Source of the DNA: Acidobacteriaceae bacterium
GTDB lineage: Bacteria; Acidobacteriota; Terriglobia; Terriglobales; Acidobacteriaceae
Assembly (NCBI GenBank): GCA_003135315.1
Contig: PLBD01000073.1
Coordinates: 1-8,439 of the forward strand
Length of the DNA stretch: 8,439 nt
Direction: 5' to 3'
In this document: piece after piece, positions 1 through 6,800 of the stretch
Numbering within the stretch: the first letter of the stretch is position 1
How the letters are laid out: every line of letters begins with the position of its first letter
Made by a program: the position numbers and the translations under genes
Notes under the pieces: model-generated
Told to the model about the DNA's origin: nothing
Database searches by the model: none
What the model saw: only the letters and a program-made list of their open reading frames with translations

Positions 1-369
1 ATCCAGTGCAGCGACTGCCACAATCCTCACGGCACCCAGACCGGCCACCAGGTGCGAACTTCCGCCGGTCAATTCGCGGTTTGTACCAAGTGCCATACGG
101 ATACGATGGGGCCGTTCGTTTTCGAGCACGCTCCCGTAAAAACCGATGAAGGCTGTCTTTCGTGCCACACGCCACACGGATCGACCAATCCGCGTATGTT
201 GCAAGTCAACAACGTCAACTTCCTATGTCTCCGGTGTCATACGCCGAACATGAACGGAGCAGCGCCGGGCGCGCCGTCGTTCCACAATCAGGCCACCAAA
301 TACCAGGCGTGCACGATGTGTCACACCCAGATCCACGGCTCTAACTTTGATCCGCTGTTCTTCCGGTAG
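1..369 (+). CDS. DmsE/MtrA-like multiheme c-type cytochrome, C-terminal part (5' end outside window)
   Basis: The frame is open from base 1 and ends at TAG 367-369, leaving 122 residues. Five CxxCH heme-attachment motifs are visible: CSDCH (3-7), CTKCH (28-32), CLSCH (52-56), CLRCH (76-80) and CTMCH (104-108). Extra histidines (in NPHG, FEHAP, TPHGS, SFHNQ, QIHGS) could be the distal ligands of bis-His hemes. The heme spacing and the TPHGSTNP and TQIHGSN segments resemble my recollection of the C-terminal half of DmsE/MtrA-type decaheme cytochromes. Those are periplasmic electron carriers that plug into an outer-membrane barrel. The rest of the protein, presumably with a Sec signal and about five more hemes, lies upstream of the window. 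The barrel gene starts about 15 bases downstream on the same strand, so the two are very likely co-transcribed. The multiheme call is certain. The exact subfamily is inferred from the motif pattern and the neighbour. Confidence 0.9.
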   Translation: MQCSDCHNPHGTQTGHQVRTSAGQFAVCTKCHTDTMGPFVFEHAPVKTDEGCLSCHTPHGSTNPRMLQVNNVNFLCLRCHTPNMNGAAPGAPSFHNQATKYQACTMCHTQIHGSNFDPLFFR

Positions 370-373
370 CTGC

Positions 374-387
374 GAGGCATGGCAATG
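374..387 (+). promoter_or_regulatory. Ribosome binding site deciding the barrel-gene start
   Basis: GAGG at 374-377 is followed by two in-frame ATGs, at 379 and 385. Only the second has a normal spacer (7 bases), so translation probably begins at 385. The gap to the upstream cytochrome stop is then 15 bases, which fits an operon. Confidence 0.55.
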
Positions 388-2748
388 TCTTATCAGAGAA
401 ATGTCGGCGCTTCGTCTTTTGGCATGGCGCTTCTCATGGCTTGCCTGTTCTGGACGAACAGCGCATCCGCGCAGGGTTCGGGCCAAACTGCATCCACTAC
501 TGCGCCCACGGCTTCGTCTACCTCTTCTACGCCTTCCGATGAGGGTAAGGAGATTGGCGGATTCCAGGTTACCCAGTCGATTGAAGTCGGGGGCCGCATC
601 TCCGACGTCAGCGGTAGCCAGCCGATGTACGACACCCTGGTCAACGATCAGAGCGGTCTCCGAATTCTGGAGCAATCGCTCATCATGCAGTCAATTAGCC
701 ACCAGGATGTCTTCGATACCTTGACCCTCAACAGCTTTGGCTGGGGCGGTGATCCCGAACAGGCAGCGCGTGTGCGGGTGTCGAAATATCGCTGGTACAC
801 CTTCAGCGGCAGCTATCAGCACATGCAAAATTATTTTGATTATGACTTGTTCGCCAATCCGCTCAATCCGCCAACTGGATCGCCGCCGCTTCCGATCCTG
901 AACTCGCCGCACGGCTACTACAATCGGCAGAATCTATATAATTTCGACCTCGTCGTGCTACCGATGCACCGGGTCTCGTTTCGGTTGGACTACAACCGAA
1001 ACCGCTTCGACGGACCCGCGTTCAGCAGCATCCATGAAGGTACGGAAGCACTACTCAACGAGATTACAGACAATACACTGAATGGATATCGCTTTGGAGT
1101 CGACGTTCGCGCCACCAAGAAAACTACCCTCAGTTACACGCAACTGCTTCAGTACTACGACGGCGGAACGACCTATGGCTTGAGCCCGTTCAATTCGTGG
1201 CCACTCTCCAACGGCACGCCGGTCAGTCTGGGACTCTCGTGGTTCAACAGCGGTAGTCCCTGCGCGATGCCGCTCATAAATGGGATCGCCAATCCAACCT
1301 GTAATGGCTTCCTCAACTACAGCCTGGACCAGCACATCAACACGTTTATCCCGACCGAACAGTTCAACCTGAGATCGTCGTCCATTAAGCACCTGGACTT
1401 CAACGGCCAGTTCCAATACAGCCACGCGCAAATGAACACGCCGTTTACAGAGGTTTTCAGTGGGCTAACCAGCCGGACGGCCAGTCTAGGTTCCAACACC
1501 ACAGGCAGTAATTCCAGCGCGAAATGGAACTCCGCCTCGGCCGACGTTTCGGCCACGTATCACATCTCAGACAAGCTTCGCCTGGTGGAAACCTTCCGCT
1601 TCCGCAACTTCAGCTTGGCTGGAGACTATTTGAATCTGCAAACCAACTATTTTGCCGCCGCCGGCACTACCGGGTCTCTGCTTACACCGGTGGCGACATT
1701 CCCGACCACCAGCCTCTCCCACACGTCCAGCTCTCCGGCCGACATCATCAATGAACTAAACGTGAATCTTATCGCCCAGAATTTGAAGCAGAACGATTTT
1801 CAGGTGCAGTACGACGTATCGCGCTGGTTTGGAGTGAGAGTCGGATTCGACTGGGACAACTACACCATTCAGCCCGGGGATTCCGCTCAGACCGCGTTGG
1901 GCGACATTTACTATCCGACTCTGCCGAACCGAGGCAATTGCGCCGGCTTACCCTTGAATCCCGACGGGAGTTGCACGTTCACAGGAGTTATCGCCCCCTG
2001 GGGAAGCCCCACAACCGAAATCAACGACTACTCCGGGGTCCTCGGAGTTTGGTTCCGCAAGGGAAATACCCTGCGGGCCAACCTGAATGCTAAATTTGGC
2101 GGGGCCGACAACTGGATCAATCGTATCGATCCGCTGGCTTCATTCAACATTTCGGGGAACATTTCGTATTCCCCGCACCCATGGCTCACCGTCGGTGCCA
2201 ACCTGAAGTTTCAGCAAGGCAAGAACAATGTCAGCGACATCAACTACAACCAGCACAACTACTCAACCGTGCTCAACGCAATGATTAATCCCAACAAGTA
2301 TTGGGGACTGGACGTAGCCTATAACTTCGACGCTATTCAGCAGAACATGTTTATCTGTTTTGCTGGAACGGTGACCCCGGCGGGCACCACAACCTGTTCC
2401 GAAGACCCCACTCTACTGCAGACTTATGGCTTCTACCATACCCACACTCAGTTCGGTTACTTCGCCTTGATGCTCACTCCAATCCAGCGAGTTACCATGC
2501 GTTTGGGTTATACCATCGTGGACAACCAGGGCAATACTACGTCGCTGAACACTCTGCAGCCGTTGGGGCCGCTCTCATCGACGTATCAGTCGCCGCTGGC
2601 GGGCGTAGAGGTCGGCGTGCATAAGAATGTGGCCTTCAAGGCTGCCTGGAACTATTACCAGTATGGCGAGGGCTCCTTCGTGGGACCGACGCTGCCCCGC
2701 TACTTCCATGCCAACAACACAACTTTGGCGCTAAAGTACGCTTTCTGA
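385..2748 (+). CDS. MtrB/PioB-like outer-membrane beta-barrel protein
   Basis: This is a 787-residue protein. I chose ATG 385 over the in-frame ATG at 379 because GAGG at 374-377 is 7 bases from 385 but only 1 base from 379. Residues 1-29 form a Sec signal peptide with cleavage after SASA. A Ser/Thr-rich linker (about 30-52) follows. The rest alternates short amphipathic strands rich in Tyr, Phe, Trp and Asn with Gly/Asn/Pro-rich loops, and it ends in KYAF with the C-terminal Phe typical of BAM-assembled barrels. The length suits MtrB/PioB-type porins, which sheath a periplasmic decaheme cytochrome so that electrons can cross the outer membrane. The cytochrome gene directly upstream supports this role. 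Mature cysteines occur only as three close pairs (293/306, 519/530, 658/671), probably loop disulfides. I do not see the N-terminal CxxC known from Shewanella MtrB. Barrel: confident. MtrB-like role: inferred from context and size. A different large porin remains possible. Confidence 0.82.
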   Translation: MSYQRNVGASSFGMALLMACLFWTNSASAQGSGQTASTTAPTASSTSSTPSDEGKEIGGFQVTQSIEVGGRISDVSGSQPMYDTLVNDQSGLRILEQSLIMQSISHQDVFDTLTLNSFGWGGDPEQAARVRVSKYRWYTFSGSYQHMQNYFDYDLFANPLNPPTGSPPLPILNSPHGYYNRQNLYNFDLVVLPMHRVSFRLDYNRNRFDGPAFSSIHEGTEALLNEITDNTLNGYRFGVDVRATKKTTLSYTQLLQYYDGGTTYGLSPFNSWPLSNGTPVSLGLSWFNSGSPCAMPLINGIANPTCNGFLNYSLDQHINTFIPTEQFNLRSSSIKHLDFNGQFQYSHAQMNTPFTEVFSGLTSRTASLGSNTTGSNSSAKWNSASADVSATYHISDKLRLVETFRFRNFSLAGDYLNLQTNYFAAAGTTGSLLTPVATFPTTSLSHTSSSPADIINELNVNLIAQNLKQNDFQVQYDVSRWFGVRVGFDWDNYTIQPGDSAQTALGDIYYPTLPNRGNCAGLPLNPDGSCTFTGVIAPWGSPTTEINDYSGVLGVWFRKGNTLRANLNAKFGGADNWINRIDPLASFNISGNISYSPHPWLTVGANLKFQQGKNNVSDINYNQHNYSTVLNAMINPNKYWGLDVAYNFDAIQQNMFICFAGTVTPAGTTTCSEDPTLLQTYGFYHTHTQFGYFALMLTPIQRVTMRLGYTIVDNQGNTTSLNTLQPLGPLSSTYQSPLAGVEVGVHKNVAFKAAWNYYQYGEGSFVGPTLPRYFHANNTTLALKYAF

Positions 2749-2825
2749 CCCACACCAAGGTTATGGCCCCCGCATTCGATAGCGCGAGAAGCACACGCGG
2801 CCCTTTCCGCAACAATCGTTCTACT

Positions 2826-4460
2826 TTACATTCCGCAAGGCTTCGTAACGAGGTCTGAGTTTTCAGTTATCGTCTTGTTGAAGCTATTCCAATGCAGGTA
2901 GACAATACCCTTGAGCCACGTCGGATAGTACGTGTAGATCGGCCCGCTGGTGACGCACGTCGTGCTGGGAAGTTGATAGCCGGCCCGATTGGTTCCGATC
3001 ACCGTCGGCTGCAGGTCGTAGATCGCGGACGGGTTGGTCAGCGTCCGCGTGTTCGCGTTCCAGCCCATGCAGGCCGTGGTGTTGGTGAATCCGCTGCAAT
3101 TTGGCGTCCCGCTCCGGTCGCTGATCAAGTCGCTCGTATTCCGAAAACCTGGACTGACGTAGTAATTGGTTCCAAGGTTCGATACCGTGCCAAACGATTC
3201 GGCGGCGTAGGGTGCGCTGGTCGGCAAACATGCCGGGCCATTACATTCGGTTGCCAATCCATATAAATAGTTCTGGCTGCCGCTTCCGCCGACGGTCACA
3301 TTGCTATAGGGACCGCCAATCAGAAATGCAAACTCTGGGTAGCCCTGGTTGTCGCCTCCTTGCCAGGCCTGATTTTCCTCAACCAGGTTGTTCTGAATGG
3401 TTACTCCTCCCCACATCGAACTTCCGTTTGGATTGGAGTTCTGGATGTTGATATCGCCCTCGGCCCAGCCAAAGCAGCAAGGGTCATTCAACTCGCCGCC
3501 TCCAAATAGCGTGTTGTTGAGGATGTAGACTTTCGCGCTGCTGGGCTCGATTTCCTGGTCGAACACCTGGAACCCGAAGCGGCCCGCAAGCCACCCCATG
3601 TTGTTCTGGGCGACCCCCTGACCTGAGTAGCCATACGCGTCCCATGTATCGAACATATAGTTTTCAACGTCGGTGGCGCAGGGAGTCATGTTGTTATACG
3701 AAAAATTCCCGTAGATATAAATGTGCGTTCCTGGCTTGGTGTCGTAATTGACGGGCGCGACGATATCGATGGCTGCCACGCAGTAATCGAAGCCAGGATT
3801 GCCCTGTGCGGAATTCTGCGCGATATCTCCTACCACCGCCATGTAGTCCATGCCGGACACACCCGCGGCATCATTGCCCGCCGGTCCGAACCCGTCGGAA
3901 GAGTTATAGGCAATATCGTTGACGAACGCGATGTGATGATAGATGTCCCCCGCGGCGCAGTCTCCGACTTGCACCGCGCAATCGCCATCAAATGCCGGGA
4001 CCACCTGATTCGAGGTATCCGCGCCGTCCGTGGTGGCCATGAACCCTTCCACGGCCCAATTGCTTCGCTGTTGAATGTCGACCGCAGATGCATTCCCGCC
4101 CGAATTTACGTTGCATGTCCCCAGAGTTCCGGCGCAAAGAACCGTCGCGAAATAAATGCCTCCTCGTCCGTCGATTCCTCCGCTTGTTGACGGGCAATTG
4201 GAAACCGGGCCCCAAATGCTCGCCTGGTTAAACTGGTTCGTGTAATTGCCTGTAGCGGCAATGATCACATCCCCGCAATCGACCGCGTGATCCGGTGTTG
4301 CCCATGCCTCGTTTGGGGACGTGCCTGAATTTTGATCATTTCCTGAGGTCGACAAATAGTAGAGATGGAGAGGCTTGAATATTGTTGTCTGCGCGCTAAC
4401 GGTGGACGCTAGCACAAGCCCGGCCAACACAGCTGCCAATGCACATAGTCTTCGGCTCAT
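2826..4460 (-). CDS. Secreted right-handed beta-helix repeat protein, cysteine-rich
   Basis: This is a 544-residue protein. Residues 1-23 form a signal peptide (MSRR, hydrophobic core, VSA|Q). The mature N-terminus has YYLSTSGNDQNSGTSP, then AWATPDHAV and GDVIIAATGNY. This opening resembles DUF1565-type and related right-handed parallel beta-helix proteins, the fold of pectate lyases and many surface polysaccharide-binding proteins. Further on are irregular Asn/Gly-rich turns and short beta stretches such as HIYIYGNFSYNN, VYILNNTLFGGG and VTIQNNLVEENQ, which fit PbH1-like coils. The mature part has 16 Cys, including CC at 328-329, so disulfides in an oxidising compartment are likely. No C-terminal membrane anchor or sorting domain is visible. 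No catalytic residues can be assigned, so substrate and activity are unknown. It is convergent with the barrel gene (77-base gap) and divergent from the lipase. The Shine-Dalgarno is poor: only a G run about 10 bases before ATG. Fold call: moderate to good. Function: none claimed. Confidence 0.75.
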   Translation of the reverse strand: MSRRLCALAAVLAGLVLASTVSAQTTIFKPLHLYYLSTSGNDQNSGTSPNEAWATPDHAVDCGDVIIAATGNYTNQFNQASIWGPVSNCPSTSGGIDGRGGIYFATVLCAGTLGTCNVNSGGNASAVDIQQRSNWAVEGFMATTDGADTSNQVVPAFDGDCAVQVGDCAAGDIYHHIAFVNDIAYNSSDGFGPAGNDAAGVSGMDYMAVVGDIAQNSAQGNPGFDYCVAAIDIVAPVNYDTKPGTHIYIYGNFSYNNMTPCATDVENYMFDTWDAYGYSGQGVAQNNMGWLAGRFGFQVFDQEIEPSSAKVYILNNTLFGGGELNDPCCFGWAEGDINIQNSNPNGSSMWGGVTIQNNLVEENQAWQGGDNQGYPEFAFLIGGPYSNVTVGGSGSQNYLYGLATECNGPACLPTSAPYAAESFGTVSNLGTNYYVSPGFRNTSDLISDRSGTPNCSGFTNTTACMGWNANTRTLTNPSAIYDLQPTVIGTNRAGYQLPSTTCVTSGPIYTYYPTWLKGIVYLHWNSFNKTITENSDLVTKPCGM

Positions 4461-4532
4461 AGGGCCCCCAGGAAGAAGATCAGACCGTCAGTTTATTCCA
4501 ACACTTACTTGGAGGCGTGAAAAATCATTCGA

Positions 4533-4561
4533 ATTCTGCGCGAATCACCTGTCGAAGTCAA
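4533..4561 (-). promoter_or_regulatory. Candidate sigma-70-type promoter for the beta-helix gene
   Basis: On the minus strand, TTGACT (4561-4556) and CAGAAT (4538-4533) are separated by 17 bases. They match the -35 and -10 consensus at 5/6 and 4/6. Transcription would start near 4526 and give a leader of about 65 bases before ATG 4460. Predicted by eye only. Confidence 0.3.
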
Positions 4562-4690
4562 AATGCAGCCGATTGACAAACTCTCGCTGGCGTCGCTGCC
4601 GGAATGGGGATTACCGCTCGGGTCGGTCTTGGCGATTTGACTTGGTTAGATCCGCGCCGCGGTGACACTGGGTTCCCACCGGAATCGGCG

Positions 4691-4719
4691 TTCACCTTCA
4701 GACCGGTTCTGGCTATACT
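4691..4719 (+). promoter_or_regulatory. Candidate sigma-70-type promoter for the lipase gene
   Basis: TTCACC (4691-4696) and TATACT (4714-4719) are separated by exactly 17 bases, matching the -35 at 4/6 and the -10 at 5/6. Initiation near 4726 would give a leader of about 100 bases and would put the alternative upstream start at 4604 outside the transcript. Confidence 0.4.
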
Positions 4720-4814
4720 CGAGTTGCGCCTCGAATGCCATCCGCCCTCGACAAGTGATCCGCTGTGCGCGGGTCGTCCGATAGCTTTCCGGGCGCTTGT
4801 CGCGAGCGCGCCTC

Positions 4815-4828
4815 AGGGAGGAGTTATG
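4815..4828 (+). promoter_or_regulatory. Strong Shine-Dalgarno fixing the lipase start
   Basis: The sequence AGGGAGGAG (4815-4823) ends two bases before ATG 4826, with its GGAGG core 4 bases from the start codon. No comparable site precedes ATG 4604, so 4826 is the preferred start. Confidence 0.7.
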
Positions 4829-5764
4829 CTCAACCCCGCAAGTCCCACCAGCGCTTCCTGCCTTGATCCCACTCCGGAAAACCTCTGCTATCCCCCGAGG
4901 AGAGGCGATTACACCTACTTTGAAACAGCGCCCTATCAACTCGGCGAATTGCCCAAGGTTAGCCTGGCACGTGCGGCAGACGCCTCGATGCTCGCCTACG
5001 CGCGATTCATCCAGCAGAGAATGGTCCTTGCCGATCTTCAGGGAATACTGGTGGCCGCGGGGTATCCGAGGGTTCAGCCGATCGGAGATTGCTTTGTTGA
5101 CGTCGCCAACACCGGCCGCGGCTACTTCGCTTCCAACGGCAGCCACGCCCTGCTGGCCTTCCGTGGTACCGAGGCAGACAATAACAACGACAAAGCGGCC
5201 GACGCGGAGATTGATCGGACCCCGGAAGCGGGTGCTCTGGTTCATTCCGGCTTCAAACGATATCTCGACGCGGTCTGGCCCCAGGTTACGCAATATGTCA
5301 CGGGCTATCGCGCCAACCATCCCAACCAGAACATCTGCATCACCGGGCACAGCCTGGGCGGGGCGCTTGCAACATTGGCATTCACGCGGCTCAACGATCC
5401 GGCCTCCAGCTTGATCACGTTTGGCTGTCCCCGCGTGGGCAACCCCGCCTACTGCGATGTGATTGACGCCGCGGCGCACGGCGCCTGCTATCGCGTCGTC
5501 GACAATCTGGACGTTGTCACACACGTGCCGCCCGAGTTTCTCAGCTTCTATGCGCACCCGGACATCGCCATCTATTGGCTTGACCCGGGTCACACGTTGC
5601 AGTGCAACCCACCCAACTTGCCCAGCGACAGTGATGCCATCGCCCAGCTCCCCGGCGGATTCCTGGCGACGCACTGGATGGATGGCCTTCCCAACCCGCT
5701 GCCCGAACCCCTGGCGGACCATTCGCCTGTTCGCTATGCACAGTATCTTGGGAAATCCCTGTAA
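4826..5764 (+). CDS. Class 3 (fungal-type) lipase family alpha/beta hydrolase
   Basis: This is a 312-residue protein from the Shine-Dalgarno-supported start. It has the layout of the Lipase_3 family: an oxyanion-region strand ALLAFRGTE (108-116), the nucleophile elbow ITGHSLGGALA (172-182) with Ser176, then ITFGCPRVGNPAY (197-209). A segment RVVDNLDVVTHVPP (223-236) supplies the probable catalytic Asp229, and DHSPVRYAQYL (298-308) supplies the probable catalytic His299. The whole Ser-Asp-His triad is thus present in the usual order, so the enzyme should hydrolyse an ester bond, most likely in acylglycerols or related lipids. The actual substrate cannot be told from sequence. There is no signal peptide or membrane segment, so it would be cytoplasmic unless exported by another route. 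It appears to be a single transcription unit. Family assignment: high confidence. Substrate: unknown. Confidence 0.9.
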   Translation: MLNPASPTSASCLDPTPENLCYPPRRGDYTYFETAPYQLGELPKVSLARAADASMLAYARFIQQRMVLADLQGILVAAGYPRVQPIGDCFVDVANTGRGYFASNGSHALLAFRGTEADNNNDKAADAEIDRTPEAGALVHSGFKRYLDAVWPQVTQYVTGYRANHPNQNICITGHSLGGALATLAFTRLNDPASSLITFGCPRVGNPAYCDVIDAAAHGACYRVVDNLDVVTHVPPEFLSFYAHPDIAIYWLDPGHTLQCNPPNLPSDSDAIAQLPGGFLATHWMDGLPNPLPEPLADHSPVRYAQYLGKSL

Positions 5765-5920
5765 GCGGGCGTCCACCCAGCCGTCCACAACGTGCCCACC
5801 GATGGTTGCGAGATACCTCTCTCCCCTCTTTGGTTGCGGTTCGCACAGTCCTGCCGCGCTCAAGAAGCGGTTAGGATTTTCGCTCTTGCCTTCCAGTTGT
5901 ACTTATCGCAGTGCGTGCAA

Positions 5921-5929
5921 TGCTAAGAT
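5921..5929 (+). promoter_or_regulatory. Candidate extended -10 promoter upstream of the mini-ORF and deformylase gene
   Basis: TGCTAAGAT is an extended -10 element (TGn plus TAAGAT, 4/6 to consensus). No good -35 lies at the right distance, which extended -10 promoters can tolerate. Initiation 7 bases downstream would fall on the A of ATG 5936, making the mini-ORF transcript leaderless. The same RNA could continue into the deformylase gene. Confidence 0.35.
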
Positions 5930-5935
5930 GTGCGC

Positions 5936-5995
5936 ATGAACATCAACGAGATTGTTCAGCAGCTTCCACAACAACGCAACCGGCTCGACTTCTAG
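5936..5995 (+). pseudogene. 19-codon ORF, possible truncated stub of a small helical protein
   Basis: The ORF reads MNINEIVQQLPQQRNRLDF and then TAG. It starts where the extended -10 promoter predicts the first transcribed base. The composition (regular Ile/Val/Leu heptads, Gln and Arg rich) looks like the first helix of a small coiled-coil protein cut short just after RLD. Nothing in the following bases continues such a helix in any forward frame before the deformylase start. It may be a gene remnant that left its promoter behind, a short regulatory leader peptide, or chance. Family identity is my impression only. Confidence 0.3.
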
Positions 5996-6013
5996 CCTCT
6001 TCTTATTGTGGAT

Positions 6014-6025
6014 AGGTGAACGATG
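6014..6025 (+). promoter_or_regulatory. Ribosome binding site of the peptide deformylase gene
   Basis: AGGTGA (6014-6019) lies 3 bases before ATG 6023. This supports the start, although the spacing is short. Confidence 0.5.
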
Positions 6026-6631
6026 CGGCTGCAAATCGCTCAAATCGGCGAACAAGTCTTACGGGAGCAGGCAGGCGAATTGTCCCGCGAAGAGATTCTC
6101 AGCGCGAAGATACAGGCATTGATTGAGCACATGCGCGACACGATGCGCAACGCGCCAGGTGTTGGTCTTGCGGCGCCGCAAGTCGGGGTTCCGCTGCAGT
6201 TAGCGGTCATCGAAGACCGTGAAGAATACCATCGGAAGCTTGGTGCAGCGCAATTGCATGAGAGGCAAAGGCAGCCGATTCCATTTCACGTCATTGCTAA
6301 CCCTCGGATTGTTTCGGCGGACAAGTCCAGTCTCGAGTTCTTTGAGGGCTGCCTGAGTGTGGCGGGATACGCGGCGATTGTGCCGCGGGCGCCGGCGGTC
6401 ACCGTCGAATACATGAACGAACAGGGGGAAAGCAAGAGAGTAGAGGCCATTGGCTGGTATTCCCGGATCCTGCAGCATGAGATCGATCACCTTGCTGGGG
6501 TGCTCTACGTGGACCGTATGCGTACTTACACCCTGACCACCCTCGAGAATCTCGAACGTTATTGGAAAGACCTACGAACGACCGACGTTCTGGCCAAACT
6601 AAAACCCCAAGTTGAAAACCGCGGGCATTGA
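6023..6631 (+). CDS. def: Peptide deformylase
   Basis: This 202-residue metalloenzyme removes the formyl group from the N-terminal formyl-Met of new proteins at the ribosome exit. All three family motifs are intact: GVGLAAPQVG (46-55, motif I), EGCLSV (108-113, motif II, metal ligand Cys110) and QHEIDHL (151-157, motif III, ligands His152 and His156, catalytic Glu153). The protein is longer than the roughly 170 residues of E. coli Def because of an insert after motif I (about 64-88, including EDREEYHRKLGAAQLHERQ). In this insert, in GWYSRILQHE and in LYVDRMRTYTLTTLENL it resembles the eukaryotic organelle PDF1A type more than the E. coli type. It is not next to fmt, its usual partner in many bacteria, and may be a second deformylase copy. 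It should be cytoplasmic. It is convergent with doxX. Function: very confident. Subtype: inferred. Confidence 0.96.
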   Translation: MRLQIAQIGEQVLREQAGELSREEILSAKIQALIEHMRDTMRNAPGVGLAAPQVGVPLQLAVIEDREEYHRKLGAAQLHERQRQPIPFHVIANPRIVSADKSSLEFFEGCLSVAGYAAIVPRAPAVTVEYMNEQGESKRVEAIGWYSRILQHEIDHLAGVLYVDRMRTYTLTTLENLERYWKDLRTTDVLAKLKPQVENRGH

Positions 6632-6729
6632 GGCTAGGTCTGGGAGAGACAGAGTGTTATCGCATCCTATTGGATACACGAGCGACCAACTCCCCTGGCG
6701 GGACCCGCAGGAAGGGTGCCAGCCAACTG

Positions 6730-6790
6730 GGAATCGCTCCTAAACTAGCTGCCCGTTATGGGTTAGCCAGCAGATAAAACGATTCCTTTT
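6730..6790 (+). terminator. Possible nested-hairpin terminator between def and doxX
   Basis: An outer 7-bp stem pairs GGAATCG (6730-6736) with CGATTCC (6780-6786) and is followed by TTTT (6787-6790). Inside it, GCTGCCC (6748-6754) can pair with GGGTTAGC (6760-6767) with one bulged base and a GTTAT loop. The outer loop is long, so this is not a classic compact terminator. It is only a candidate for ending the def transcript. Confidence 0.25.
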
Positions 6791-6800
6791 CGTCGATCGA

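Larger units (their letters stand above)
4461..4825. other. Divergent intergenic region (365 bases) with no gene
   Basis: This stretch separates the leftward beta-helix gene from the rightward lipase gene. An open frame extends upstream of the lipase to ATG 4604. However, it has no ribosome binding site there, its residues look non-coding, and it contains the predicted lipase promoter. I treat the region as regulatory. Apart from the two promoter candidates and the lipase ribosome binding site I see no RNA gene, repeat or terminator in it. Confidence 0.6.
5765..6022. other. Intergenic region between lipase and deformylase genes
   Basis: This 258-base gap holds a weak hairpin (CCGC/GCGG arms around 5854-5870) followed by a short T run (ATTTT, 5876-5880), which might end lipase transcription. 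It also holds an extended -10 promoter and a 19-codon ORF, described separately. I see no other gene in it. Confidence 0.4.

Noticed and set aside
2749..2825. Possible bidirectional terminator between the convergent barrel and beta-helix genes
   Set aside because: The only inverted repeat is CGCG/CGCG with a 9-base loop and no T run on either side, too weak to call.
4604..4825. Upstream extension of the lipase gene to ATG 4604
   Set aside because: There is no ribosome binding site, the residues are not protein-like, and the segment holds a good promoter match. ATG 4826 has a strong Shine-Dalgarno.
4646..5863. 405-codon open frame on the minus strand over the lipase gene
   Set aside because: It is a shadow of the lipase reading frame: it has no family-like motifs, its composition is Gly/Arg/Val-rich, and the plus-strand frame has a full catalytic triad.
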